In this document: positions 1 to 6,867 of the stretch, piece after piece
Layout of the letters: every line of letters begins with the position of its first letter
Numbering within the stretch: the stretch's first letter is position 1
Assembly: GCA_020846515.1 (NCBI GenBank)
Contig: JADLDX010000256.1
Span: 1-8,208 of the forward strand
Direction: 5' to 3'
Source of the DNA: Pirellulaceae bacterium
GTDB taxonomy: Bacteria > Planctomycetota > Planctomycetia > Pirellulales > Pirellulaceae
Length of the DNA: 8,208 nucleotides
Position numbers and translations under genes: made by a program
Notes under the pieces: generated by a model
What the model was told of the DNA's origin: nothing
The model's database searches: none
Seen by the model: the letters and a program-made list of their open reading frames with translations, nothing else

Positions 1-145
1 CGATGGACAACGTGAAATTTCAAAAATCCGCTCGCGCGGAGAGGCTGGAAATTCACCTCTTAATTAAATCACACCCTCTCCGTGACGCGGTTCTTTCGTT
101 AGGCAAACTTTATATAGAAGTCTACATGCAGAAGAGTTATTGACG

Positions 146-196
146 AGTCGCGGAGCGATTCGTCTACAAATTCAAGTCGCGGAGCGATTCGTCTAC
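146..196. repeat. Direct repeat, two copies of a 22-bp unit overlapping the hpnC stop codon
   Basis: Two identical 22-bp copies lie at 146-167 and 175-196, separated by 7 bases (29-bp period). Each contains TCGCGGAGCGA, whose arms TCGC and GCGA are complementary, followed by TTCGTCTAC. The second copy covers the stop codon of hpnC (193-195 read on the minus strand), so the gene's 3' end lies inside the repeat. The identity is seen directly. I infer that this is a dispersed or tandemly duplicated intergenic element; whether it affects transcript ends is unknown. The remaining upstream sequence (1-145) shows an 8-bp inverted repeat, CGGAGAGG at 37-44 and CCTCTCCG at 75-82, and an AT-rich TTTATATA stretch near 109-116, but no gene that I can support. 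Confidence 0.85.
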
Positions 197-1158
197 GCTC
201 TGGCCACGCAGGCGCGAATCAGCAAGCGGATTTTATGCCACTTGCTAACCGTGGGACGCCGCGTCCAGACATCGAAGTTCTGCCGTTCGATCTCTCGCAA
301 AATGGCCAGGCCTCCGGCGCGAAACAGACGCACATCCAGCGCTAACCAACGTGGTACCCTGGCGGCCAACATGGCACCTGCATCCAGGCGCCCTCGAGCA
401 ACTTGCACGAACTCGCGGAGCATCTGGCGCAGCTGTGGGGTTACTCGGGCATTCATCAGCATCGACTCATCCACTCCATGTCGACCCCACAACTCGCGCG
501 GTGCGTAGATGCGTCCCATGGCCGCGTCACGCTGCATATCCTGGCAGAAATTAGCCAACTGCAGCCCTGTGCAAATCTCGTCACTCAATCGCAAGTTCTC
601 GGGATCATCGGCGGCGCGGGCCAAGCCCAACACCAATCGTCCGACTGGATTGGCCGAGCGTCGACAGTAATCGTTTAATTCCACAAAGCTATCGTAACGA
701 CTGGTCGATTGATCCTGGACAAAAGCGCTCAGCAGATCATCGAACGGTTGTTTGGGTAAGTTGTGCCTGATGATCGTCGGGCCAAGGGCTTGCATAACCG
801 GGTGCAATGGGGGCAAAGCTGCAGACGAAAGTACTGCATCGGTTGGCTGTGAAGCTTGCCAGGTGAACAGGTGGTCCAGTTGGGCCTGCCACCAACCCAA
901 TAGGGCCGTGGCCTGTTGCCGGTTGGCGGTTTCGTCGGCTAAGTCATCCGACCAGCGACAATAAGCGTAAATGTTATGAAAATCTTGGCGCAACAGTCGA
1001 GGTAGCAGTCGACTCACTATCTGGAAATTTTCGTAATGCGATTGGGCGACAAAGCGGCAGTAAGCCTGTGCTTGATCCAGGCTATCGAGACGATGAGTGA
1101 CTCGATCGGGACCAAATTCGGCCAGTTGCTTTGAAAAATCCCATTTGTCCCGGCCCAC
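193..1158 (-). CDS. hpnC: Squalene synthase homologue HpnC (hydroxysqualene-forming)
   Basis: A 321-residue trans-isoprenyl diphosphate synthase of the squalene/phytoene synthase family. In the HpnC/HpnD/HpnE route, HpnD joins two farnesyl diphosphates into presqualene diphosphate, HpnC converts that to hydroxysqualene, and HpnE reduces it to squalene, the hopanoid and sterol precursor. The HpnC assignment comes from the N-terminal HYENF motif (residues 41-45), the first aspartate-rich motif DDLADE (71-76), the YCRRSANPVGR block (164-174), and the second motif QDMQRD (206-211) followed by GRIYAP (215-220). Both Asp motifs are intact, so the protein should be active. The start is a GTG at 1156-1158: no in-frame ATG fits the conserved N-terminus, and GGAAG lies about 10 bases upstream on the minus strand. 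It is transcribed away from ispH. No hpnD or hpnE is in the window. A phytoene synthase role is possible but less likely given HYENF. Confidence 0.9.
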   Translation of the reverse strand: MGRDKWDFSKQLAEFGPDRVTHRLDSLDQAQAYCRFVAQSHYENFQIVSRLLPRLLRQDFHNIYAYCRWSDDLADETANRQQATALLGWWQAQLDHLFTWQASQPTDAVLSSAALPPLHPVMQALGPTIIRHNLPKQPFDDLLSAFVQDQSTSRYDSFVELNDYCRRSANPVGRLVLGLARAADDPENLRLSDEICTGLQLANFCQDMQRDAAMGRIYAPRELWGRHGVDESMLMNARVTPQLRQMLREFVQVARGRLDAGAMLAARVPRWLALDVRLFRAGGLAILREIERQNFDVWTRRPTVSKWHKIRLLIRACVARA

Positions 1159-1200
1159 AATAACTCAGCTTCCGTCATAATGAAAAACTGGCGTCGGTCT

Positions 1201-1378
1201 TTAGTCGGGCTAAACCCAATTAGCCGTAGGGCGCTAGCCCACGGTTTTGCCACTAAACCGGACGCTAGCGCGCTTGCGGCTAATCAGCCGCAGGGCGCTA
1301 GCCCACGGTTTTAGTCCGACTAAACCGGACGCTAGCGCATTCCGGCTGATTCGCAGCAGGGCGCTAGCCCACGGTTTT
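1201..1378. repeat. Cluster of three REP-like palindromic repeats in the hpnC-ispH gap
   Basis: The core GGGCGCTAGCCCACGGTTTT occurs three times, starting at 1229, 1293 and 1359 (64- and 66-bp spacing). Between the cores lie two copies of ACTAAACCGGACGCTAGCGC (from 1252 and from 1319). Together they form long hairpins. In the first, AAACCG 1255-1260 pairs with CGGTTT 1306-1311, GCTAGCGC 1264-1271 with GCGCTAGC 1295-1302, and TGCGGCT 1275-1281 with AGCCGCA 1286-1292, leaving a 3x3 mismatch. The second uses 1322-1327/1372-1377 and 1331-1338/1361-1368. A partial unit at 1201-1248 has GGCTAA 1208-1213 opposite TTAGCC 1220-1225. The rest of the 337-bp gap (1159-1200 and 1379-1495) shows no gene. 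The pairing is seen directly. That such elements recur across Pirellulaceae genomes is from memory. A role as transcription barrier, mRNA end or nucleoid-protein site is speculation. Confidence 0.85.
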
Positions 1379-1495
1379 TGGCCCACGTTAAGCTCGACGC
1401 CGAAAAACGGTCGTAAACAATCTCCAACGATGCGGGGGTTGTCGGCTTGAACATGCCAAGACTTTTTAAATTCAACTCGCAACATTCACACGACT

Positions 1496-2431
1496 ATGCA
1501 AATCATACTGGCGGCCCCACGCGGTTTTTGTGCTGGGGTTAACATGGCGATCGACAGCCTCAATTTGGCGATCGAACGTTTTGGGGTGCCGATATATGTT
1601 TATCACGAGATCGTGCACAATCAGTATGTGGTAAGTACATTTCGCGATAAAGGGGCGGTCTTTGTTGATTCGTTGATGGAGGTGCCCACCGGTTCCACCG
1701 TCTTGTTCTCCGCGCACGGCGTGTCGCCTGAGATTCGACGAATTGCTCGCGAGCGAAAATTGTTTGCCATTGATGCCACTTGCCCGCTGGTGACCAAGGT
1801 TCATCTGGAAGCCATCAAGTATGCCAAAGGTGGTTACACGATTATCTTGATTGGGCATGACGGGCACGACGAGGTCCTGGGCACGATGGGCGAGGCGCCG
1901 GAAGCGATTATTTTGGTGGAAGATCGCGAAGACGTGGACCATCTCAACTTTACGCCCGATACAAAACTGGCTTACCTGACTCAAACGACGCTCAGCGTAG
2001 ATGATGCCAATCGAATTATTGCTCGCCTGCGCGAACGCTTTCCGTGGATTGAGAGTCCGCCCAAAGAGGACATCTGCTACGCGACTCAGAATAGACAGGA
2101 AGCGGTCAAACTGCTCGCCTCGCAGGCTGATATCGTCGTGGTGCTCGGCAGTCAGAATAGCAGCAATAGCCAACGCCTGCGTGAATTGGGGCGTGAATCG
2201 GGCAAGGACGCTTACTTGATCGATGGTGCTCAAGATATCGATCCGGCCTGGTTCCGCGGCGACGAAACCGTGCTGATTACAGCCGGTGCCAGCGCGCCTG
2301 AGTCAGTCGTGCAGGAGACTATCGACTGGCTGGTCAATCGCTATGGTGCCACGATGCATGAGCGGGTCATTCGCCAGGAGGAAGTGCATTTTCCACTTCC
2401 GAAATCTTTGCGTTCAGAAACACCTGCTTAG
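1496..2431 (+). CDS. ispH: 4-hydroxy-3-methylbut-2-enyl diphosphate reductase (IspH/LytB)
   Basis: A 311-residue cytosolic iron-sulfur enzyme for the last step of the MEP pathway, reducing HMBPP to isopentenyl and dimethylallyl diphosphate. The hallmark N-terminus APRGFCAGV is present with the first cluster cysteine at C12. C96 lies in ATCPLVTKVH, and the third cysteine is C194 in the DICYATQNRQ block. H41, H74 (SAHG) and H124 with E126 (GHDGHDE) match the conserved substrate-binding histidines and catalytic glutamate. TQTTLS (162-167) and NSSNS (221-225) are also intact. Length is normal, so it should be functional. The start is fixed by the conserved N-terminus. No Shine-Dalgarno sequence is visible in the 15 bases upstream, so initiation may be SD-independent. 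A possible weak promoter is TTGAAC at 1447-1452 with TAAATT at 1467-1472, but the 14-base spacing is short. The gene diverges from hpnC, which uses its downstream isoprenoid products. Confidence 0.97.
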   Translation: MQIILAAPRGFCAGVNMAIDSLNLAIERFGVPIYVYHEIVHNQYVVSTFRDKGAVFVDSLMEVPTGSTVLFSAHGVSPEIRRIARERKLFAIDATCPLVTKVHLEAIKYAKGGYTIILIGHDGHDEVLGTMGEAPEAIILVEDREDVDHLNFTPDTKLAYLTQTTLSVDDANRIIARLRERFPWIESPPKEDICYATQNRQEAVKLLASQADIVVVLGSQNSSNSQRLRELGRESGKDAYLIDGAQDIDPAWFRGDETVLITAGASAPESVVQETIDWLVNRYGATMHERVIRQEEVHFPLPKSLRSETPA

Positions 2432-2435
2432 GCTA

Positions 2436-2484
2436 ACGCCCAGCGGCTGATATCCCCAGTCGTTTAACAGTCAGCCGCAGGCGT
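2436..2484 (+). repeat. Imperfect hairpin of GCTAACGCC repeat type directly after ispH
   Basis: Immediately after the ispH stop codon, GCGGCTGA (2443-2450) is perfectly complementary to TCAGCCGC (2471-2478). The stem extends through ACGCC (2436-2440) against GGCGT (2480-2484) across a small bulge, giving about 13 paired bases around a 20-base loop. The sequence begins within two bases of the stop codon. There is no T-tract after the stem, so it is not a canonical intrinsic terminator, though it could protect or define the ispH mRNA 3' end. It resembles the GCTAACGCC(C)AGCGGCTGA-type repeats that I recall from Pirellulaceae genomes. Confidence 0.65.
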
Positions 2485-2538
2485 ACTTGGGATTACCCGT
2501 GATAATGGCCCGCAACTACGGCGGCGTTGAAAATACCG

Positions 2539-2560
2539 GGGCTAACGCCCAGCGGCTAAT
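2539..2560 (+). repeat. Second, unpaired copy of the GCTAACGCCCAGCGGCT repeat
   Basis: GGCTAACGCCCAGCGGCT at 2540-2557 repeats exactly the left arm found at 2431-2448, 109 bp downstream. No complementary right arm is seen near this copy, so it looks like a half-element. It lies in the 383-bp ispH-pyrB gap (2432-2814). The rest of that gap holds no convincing gene. Near 2723-2739 there is a small GGCCC/GGGCC stem with an A-rich loop, and at 2740-2749 a perfect palindrome GCATGCATGC. Neither matches a pyrimidine-regulatory element that I can name. Confidence 0.6.
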
Positions 2561-2814
2561 TCAAAGTGGCGCTGTCCAGTTAGGCGGCCCGCCGACCGGC
2601 CTGAGGCACCGATGGTTGAGAATTGAAAAGCGGTTGAGCCTTGGTCGAACGCCTCCTCCCGTTCTTTCTGCTGGGCCACTACAATCTGGCCAGCGCTGAT
2701 GGATGGTCTAGAGCATGTGTTGGGCCCAAAAATGGGGCCGCATGCATGCTAACTCAACGGCAGGAACTGGCTGGATGTCTACGCGGTTGGCGTTCAATGG
2801 GAGTGTGAGTATTC

Positions 2815-3789
2815 ATGAATGTTGATGACGAGATTGTGGTGCCGACATATCCCACCACTTGGCAGCATCGTCATCTGCTGGATCTGGAGCGATTGACGGC
2901 GGACGAGATCAATTTGCTGCTGGATACTGCCGAGCAATTGCAAGCCGCCTTTTCTTCTAAACGTGAAAAGCTGAGTTTGTTGCGCGGCTGTACGATCGCC
3001 AACGTCTTTTTCGAAAACAGCACTCGGACTCGCAATAGTTTCTCGTTGGCCGCCAAACGCTTGGGTGCTGATACGATCGAGTTCTCTTCGGGCGGTTCGT
3101 CGGTCGCCAAAGGTGAAACGTTTATCGACACGGCCAAGACCATCGAAGCCATGGGTGTGGATGCGGTGGTGGTTCGGCACAGTGCGCCTGGGACGCCGCA
3201 TTTGTTGGCCCGTCACATGGATTGCAGCGTGCTCAACGCGGGTGATGGTCCGCACGAGCATCCCACACAGGGGTTGCTGGATATCCTGACGATTCGTCAA
3301 AAACGCGGTTCTCTGGCGGGCCTGACGGTGGCGCTGGTCGGTGATATCGCTCATTCACGTACGGCGCGTTCGAACATTTGGGGTTTGAAGAAATTGGGGG
3401 CCCATGTGATTGTGTGTGGCCCCGCCACGCTCGTATCCCGGCAATGGGAAAAGTTTGGTATCGAAGTCGCTTATAACCTGGACGAAATCCTGCCGCGCTG
3501 TGATGTATTGAACCTGCTGCGCATTCAATTCGAACGGCAGGCCACGCGACCATTTCCTTCGGTGCATGAATATGCCTTGTTGTATGCGATGAATTCCGAA
3601 CGCATGCAGCACAGCAAGCCTGACATCCTGATCATGGCCCCAGGCCCCATCAATCGCGGTGTCGAAATTACACCCGAAGTGGCTGATGGACCGCATTCGG
3701 TTATTCTGCAGCAAGTTACCAATGGAATTGCGATTCGTTTGGCTGCTCTGTGGTTGTTGGTTGGAAATCGCGGTGGAGCCAAAGCATGA
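2815..3789 (+). CDS. pyrB: Aspartate carbamoyltransferase catalytic subunit
   Basis: A 324-residue catalytic chain that condenses carbamoyl phosphate with L-aspartate to give N-carbamoyl-aspartate in pyrimidine synthesis, working as a trimer. The carbamoyl-phosphate loop FFENSTRTR is at 65-73, the S-x-x-K-G-E loop has K99 and E101, R121-H122 and HPTQ (149-152) follow, then the aspartate-domain motifs [12 protein letters not shown] (176-187), LRIQFER (235-241) and [10 protein letters not shown] (276-285). The residue before PGP is Ala, where His is common. Otherwise all the active-site motifs I can name are intact. The start is supported by GGGAG at 2799-2803, about 11 bases upstream, and by a family-typical N-terminus. 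No regulatory subunit (pyrI) is adjacent. Instead the stop overlaps the ATG of a dihydroorotase homologue, the arrangement seen for ATCase-DHOase complexes in Pseudomonas and Aquifex. No PyrR-type attenuator was recognised upstream. Confidence 0.97.
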   Translation: MNVDDEIVVPTYPTTWQHRHLLDLERLTADEINLLLDTAEQLQAAFSSKREKLSLLRGCTIANVFFENSTRTRNSFSLAAKRLGADTIEFSSGGSSVAKGETFIDTAKTIEAMGVDAVVVRHSAPGTPHLLARHMDCSVLNAGDGPHEHPTQGLLDILTIRQKRGSLAGLTVALVGDIAHSRTARSNIWGLKKLGAHVIVCGPATLVSRQWEKFGIEVAYNLDEILPRCDVLNLLRIQFERQATRPFPSVHEYALLYAMNSERMQHSKPDILIMAPGPINRGVEITPEVADGPHSVILQQVTNGIAIRLAALWLLVGNRGGAKA

Positions 3790-5111
3790 GTCATCCTGCA
3801 TCTGCCTTGAGCGGCGAAGGCCGTGAGCGCGCTTGGTTGATCGAAGGTGCGCGCATGATCGATCCCTCGCAGAATCTGGATCGCGTCGGCCGACTGCTAA
3901 TGGTTGACGGCGAGATTGCGGCTATCGATCCGCTGGATGGCGATATTCCGGCATACGCTAAACGCGTGTCAGCTAGCGATCAGATCTTGATCCCTGGCTT
4001 GGTGGATTTGGGAGCCGAATTGGGTGAACCCGGTCGTGAAGAGGATGAGACGATCCTGAGCGGTGCGCTGGCGGCGCTGGCCGGCGGATATACGTCGATC
4101 GCTTGCATGCCCAACACGGACCCACCTATCGATACCGCTGCGGCCGTGGAGTTTGTCAGGCAGAAAGCCGCCCGCGCCGATCGCTGTCGTGTCTATGTCA
4201 TCGGCTGTGTCAGCAAAGATCGAGTTGGTGTGGAGATGGCGGAGATCGGTTCGTTGGTCGAAGCTGGAGCCGTGGCTCTGTCCGATGCACCACGACCGCT
4301 CGAGAATACAGCCCTGCTGCGGCGTGCCTTGGAATATTGTTTGATGTTCGATCGTCCTATTTTGGATCGCCCCGAGGTGATCAGCCTGACGCATGGCGGT
4401 GTCATGCACGAAGGGCTGACGCAATTGGTTCTGGGACTGGCTCCCTTGCCGGCTGAGGCCGAAGACCTGGCGACCGCTCGCGATTTGCGCATGTTGGAAA
4501 CGACCGGAGGTCGCTTGCACCTGACCAGTATTTCCACCGCGGGTTCGGTCGAATTGTTGCGTCGCAGTAAAGCACGTGGTGTGCGCGTTACCGCTGGCGT
4601 ACGCATCACAAATTTGTGTTTTGATGACCAGAACTTGCGGACCTTTGATGCCAACTACAAAGTCAATCCGCCGCTACGCGATCAAGTGCATATCGCTGCG
4701 TGCCTGGAGGCACTGCGCGATGGCACGGTCGACTTGATCAGTTCCGGACATCAACCCTGTTCGCTTGAAAAGAAAATGCAAGAGCTGGACAATGTGCCCT
4801 TTGGTGTTACCTCGTTGGATACAGCCTTAAGTCTGGTCATTTCGCGACTGATTCGCCCGGGACATTTGAGCTGGGCACGAGCCATTGAATGCATGTCGCT
4901 CAATCCGGCTAGCGTGATCAATATCGATGCGGGTACTCTGCGCGTTGGCAAGCCTGGCGATGTGACGCTGATCGATCCAGAGCAACGCTGGATCGTCGAG
5001 CCGGCGGCCCTACGTTCACGCAGTCGCAATACACCACTGCTGGGCGAAGAGCTCACGGGCCGAGCCATCATGACCTGGGTTGGTGGCCAACGTAAGTTTG
5101 TTTGGGCCTAA
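3786..5111 (+). CDS. Dihydroorotase-like protein lacking metal ligands (PyrC'/PyrX-type)
   Basis: A 441-residue member of the class I dihydroorotase/amidohydrolase family. The fold is clear from IPGLVD (69-74), CMPNTDPP (107-114), the central [10 protein letters not shown] region, and [12 protein letters not shown] (288-299). However, the catalytic residues are gone: the usual D-x-H-x-H-x-R-x-P-G reads D74-L-G-A-E-L-G-E-P-G83, so both histidines and the substrate arginine are replaced. The HCED region reads DRPE (194-197), HVST reads SIST (248-251), PHH reads ITN (274-276), and the TDHAPH aspartate is G321 in SSGHQPC. It therefore should not bind zinc or cyclise carbamoyl-aspartate. The frame is open over full length, so it is not a decayed gene. 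The ATG at 3786 overlaps the pyrB stop (ATGA), implying coupled translation; an in-frame ATG at 3750 would lie inside pyrB. By analogy with the inactive PyrC' of Pseudomonas, it probably scaffolds ATCase. Confidence 0.9.
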   Translation: MSHPASALSGEGRERAWLIEGARMIDPSQNLDRVGRLLMVDGEIAAIDPLDGDIPAYAKRVSASDQILIPGLVDLGAELGEPGREEDETILSGALAALAGGYTSIACMPNTDPPIDTAAAVEFVRQKAARADRCRVYVIGCVSKDRVGVEMAEIGSLVEAGAVALSDAPRPLENTALLRRALEYCLMFDRPILDRPEVISLTHGGVMHEGLTQLVLGLAPLPAEAEDLATARDLRMLETTGGRLHLTSISTAGSVELLRRSKARGVRVTAGVRITNLCFDDQNLRTFDANYKVNPPLRDQVHIAACLEALRDGTVDLISSGHQPCSLEKKMQELDNVPFGVTSLDTALSLVISRLIRPGHLSWARAIECMSLNPASVINIDAGTLRVGKPGDVTLIDPEQRWIVEPAALRSRSRNTPLLGEELTGRAIMTWVGGQRKFVWA

Positions 5112-5181
5112 GTGACCAGTCTGAGTATATTGCCCGGGACAAGCCCGCGGTCGAGAGTTGAGGAACTGATGAGGGACGTTT

Positions 5182-6054
5182 ATGTTCCGTGAGTACTTTC
5201 GATCGGGACGCACGTTGTCCTATGTGATGACGTTGGCGGCTCTGACGGGGTTGTACAGTTGCTTGCCCATGCTCAAGGAGTTATCACCCTATCACGAAAT
5301 GGGCGATACCGCTCCCGAGTTGCACGCGGCTTTGTCGCTGATCGTCGGCTGGCTGTTGGTCTTCCGAACGAACACCGCGCATGCGCGCTGGTGGGAAGCG
5401 CGTACGTTGTGGGGTGCGCTGATCAACGCGACGCGTAACCTGGGCATGAAGGTGGCTCGTCTGGGCTCGATCACCGCTGAGGATCGCGATCGCGTGCGGC
5501 AATTGCTCACCGACTTTGCCGTAGCTCTTAAACTGCATTTGCGTCAAGAGCCCGCTACTCAGTCGATGATCGCCGAGCTGTCGACGATGAAGTCAGGTCG
5601 CACTGTCAATTTGCCGTTGGCTGAGCCGCAACTGACCAGGTTGACCCATGCACCGCTGGCGATCGCCAACGAAATCTATCGTTTGATGGCTAAATGGAAA
5701 GCCGCCAATCAGATCGACGGCCATGAACTGCGGGTCATAGATGCCGAGGCACTGCGGCTGATGGACATTTGCGGTGCTTGTGAACGCATCCAAAAAACCC
5801 GCATTATTCGGTCCTATCGCGTCTTCGCCCGGCAAGTCATCCTATTGTTTCTGCTTACCCTCCCTTGGGGGATCGTGGAGGACTTTGGATGGTGGACCGT
5901 ACCGATGACGGCGATGACAGCCTACTTCATGCTGGGCATGGAAATCGTGGCCGAGCACGTCGAAGAGCCGTTTGGAGACGATGACGACGACCTGGATTTG
6001 GAAGGCATGTGTCGGACCATCGAGCACTCCCTGAACGAAGTCTTTTTAAATTAG
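5182..6054 (+). CDS. Bestrophin-family (UPF0187) membrane ion channel
   Basis: A 290-residue integral membrane protein of the bestrophin/RFP-TM family. Homologues form pentameric channels: chloride-conducting in animals, and cation-selective in the studied Klebsiella protein. Hydrophobic segments lie at about 14-31, 47-62, 216-232 and 237-257, with a long helical cytosolic region between the second and third. Family signatures are FRTNTAHARWWEAR (61-74), GACERIQKTRI in the later cytosolic part, and EEPFG (261-265) followed by an acidic DDDDDLDLEG stretch resembling the calcium-clasp region of animal bestrophins, then CRTIEHSL. Length is typical of bacterial members. The start is supported by GAGGGA at 5171-5176, five bases before the ATG. 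It lies 70 bp after the pyrimidine genes with no terminator evident, so it may be cotranscribed, but a functional link is not obvious. The ion carried cannot be deduced here. Confidence 0.9.
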   Translation: MFREYFRSGRTLSYVMTLAALTGLYSCLPMLKELSPYHEMGDTAPELHAALSLIVGWLLVFRTNTAHARWWEARTLWGALINATRNLGMKVARLGSITAEDRDRVRQLLTDFAVALKLHLRQEPATQSMIAELSTMKSGRTVNLPLAEPQLTRLTHAPLAIANEIYRLMAKWKAANQIDGHELRVIDAEALRLMDICGACERIQKTRIIRSYRVFARQVILLFLLTLPWGIVEDFGWWTVPMTAMTAYFMLGMEIVAEHVEEPFGDDDDDLDLEGMCRTIEHSLNEVFLN

Positions 6055-6092
6055 GGAGAGCCGTTCGCTGGATTTCTGCCCGACGATCGGGT

Positions 6093-6098
6093 TACAAT
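6093..6098 (+). promoter_or_regulatory. Possible -10 element (TACAAT) for the ECF sigma gene
   Basis: TACAAT at 6093-6098 is one base from the TATAAT consensus and lies 48 bases before the sigma-factor start, directly after a short perfect stem-loop CCCGA-CGA-TCGGG (6079-6091). No good -35 hexamer is present at the expected distance, where the sequence reads near GGATTT (6070-6075). The call is tentative and rests only on the hexamer and its location in the 91-bp gap after the bestrophin gene. Confidence 0.3.
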
Positions 6099-6145
6099 CT
6101 AGGTGCGAAGATTCTCCAGCGCCCTGGTCACTGATAGGATTTGTC

Positions 6146-6823
6146 ATGCCCCTCAATCGACCAAACTCGCTTGCCGTGTCACTCTCACCAGAGGACACTG
6201 GTTCATCTGAGGATACACTCGCGGCAGAGCTAGTTGACCAGTCCGCTACGGACGAAGCGCTCTTGATGGCCTACTGCCAAACGGGCGATCTTGGCAGTCT
6301 GGAGACGCTCATTCGCCGCTATCAAACGGAGTTGTATAGTTTTCTCCGTCGCTATTTGGGTGACGATTCGCTCGCAGAAGATGCGTTTCAGTTGACGTTT
6401 CTGCAAGTGCACAAGAAAGCGGCCCTGTTTGATGCCAGCCGTCGTTTTCGACCATGGCTCTACGGCGTAGCGACGCATCAAGCCATTGATTTGAAGCGTC
6501 GCGAGAAACGACGTCGCTACCGCAGTTTGGATATTTCGACTACGCAAGCTGATCTGCGTGAGTCGACTCATGCCAATGCCTTGCCTGACCACCGCGCCAG
6601 TATCGAAGATTCCTTAGTGGTCCAGGAACAAAGCCAGCAGATTCGTGATGCCTTAGACGAACTAGGGGAACCGGGCCGCAGTGCGGTCGAATTGGTTTAC
6701 CTGCAAGGTTTGCAATATCGCGATGCAGCGGAAATATTGGATGTGCCGGTCGGTACGGTAAAAAGTCGAGTGCACACGGCAATTCGCAAACTCGCCGATA
6801 TTTGGAAACGTACTGTTAAGTAA
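6146..6823 (+). CDS. ECF-type RNA polymerase sigma factor (sigma-70 family)
   Basis: A 225-residue group 4 (extracytoplasmic function) sigma factor containing only regions 2 and 4. Region 2 spans roughly 39-122: DEALLMAYCQTGDLGSLETL, then YLGDDSLAEDAFQLTFLQVH (core-polymerase binding and -10 recognition), then FRPWLYGVATHQAIDLKRR. Region 4 spans about 168-217, with the promoter -35-reading helix-turn-helix in QYRDAAEILDVPVGTVKSRVHTAIRKL. The linker between them is about 45 residues and polar. An acidic N-terminal extension of about 35 residues precedes region 2. It may be a regulatory tail, or the true start could be further in, though ATG 6146 has AGGAT at 6136-6140 as a weak ribosome site. 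The next gene, 44 bp downstream, encodes its probable membrane anti-sigma factor. ECF genes are often autoregulated, but I could not define its target promoter. Confidence 0.95.
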   Translation: MPLNRPNSLAVSLSPEDTGSSEDTLAAELVDQSATDEALLMAYCQTGDLGSLETLIRRYQTELYSFLRRYLGDDSLAEDAFQLTFLQVHKKAALFDASRRFRPWLYGVATHQAIDLKRREKRRRYRSLDISTTQADLRESTHANALPDHRASIEDSLVVQEQSQQIRDALDELGEPGRSAVELVYLQGLQYRDAAEILDVPVGTVKSRVHTAIRKLADIWKRTVK

Positions 6824-6867
6824 GTTGACTGGTATGGCGAATAACGCGAAAGACCGCTGTCGAAGTT

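Noticed and set aside
140..508. 122-residue plus-strand open frame opposite the hpnC 3' end
   Set aside because: It covers the direct repeat and is antisense to the conserved C-terminal part of hpnC; its arginine- and serine-rich composition has no domain.
1201..1378. CRISPR array
   Set aside because: The repeats are long palindromes that alternate in orientation, and the segments between them are themselves repeated rather than unique spacers. No cas genes are nearby.
1017..1485. Two minus-strand open frames (1017-1253 and 1234-1485) encoding repeated K-P-W-A-S-A-L peptides
   Set aside because: The peptides are translations of the palindromic repeat cluster, and the first frame also overlaps hpnC. 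No ribosome site or domain is seen, so they are repeat artefacts.
1472..2233. 253-residue open frame antisense to ispH
   Set aside because: ispH on the plus strand has every family motif. The antisense frame is composition-driven, with no recognisable domain.
2487..2699. 70-residue plus-strand open frame between ispH and pyrB
   Set aside because: It runs through the degenerate repeat, lacks a ribosome site or recognisable domain, and has an R/P/G-rich composition typical of non-coding GC-rich DNA.
3750..3785. Upstream ATG giving a 12-residue longer dihydroorotase-like protein
   Set aside because: It lies inside the pyrB coding sequence. The ATGA overlap at 3786 is the usual coupled start, and the extra residues do not look like family sequence.
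3969..4654. Long open frames antisense to the dihydroorotase-like gene
   Set aside because: They are shadows of a clearly homologous plus-strand gene, with no motifs of their own.
6079..6091. Stem-loop CCCGA-CGA-TCGGG after the bestrophin gene as a terminator
   Set aside because: Only five base pairs with a three-base loop and no following T-tract, so it is too weak to call a terminator.
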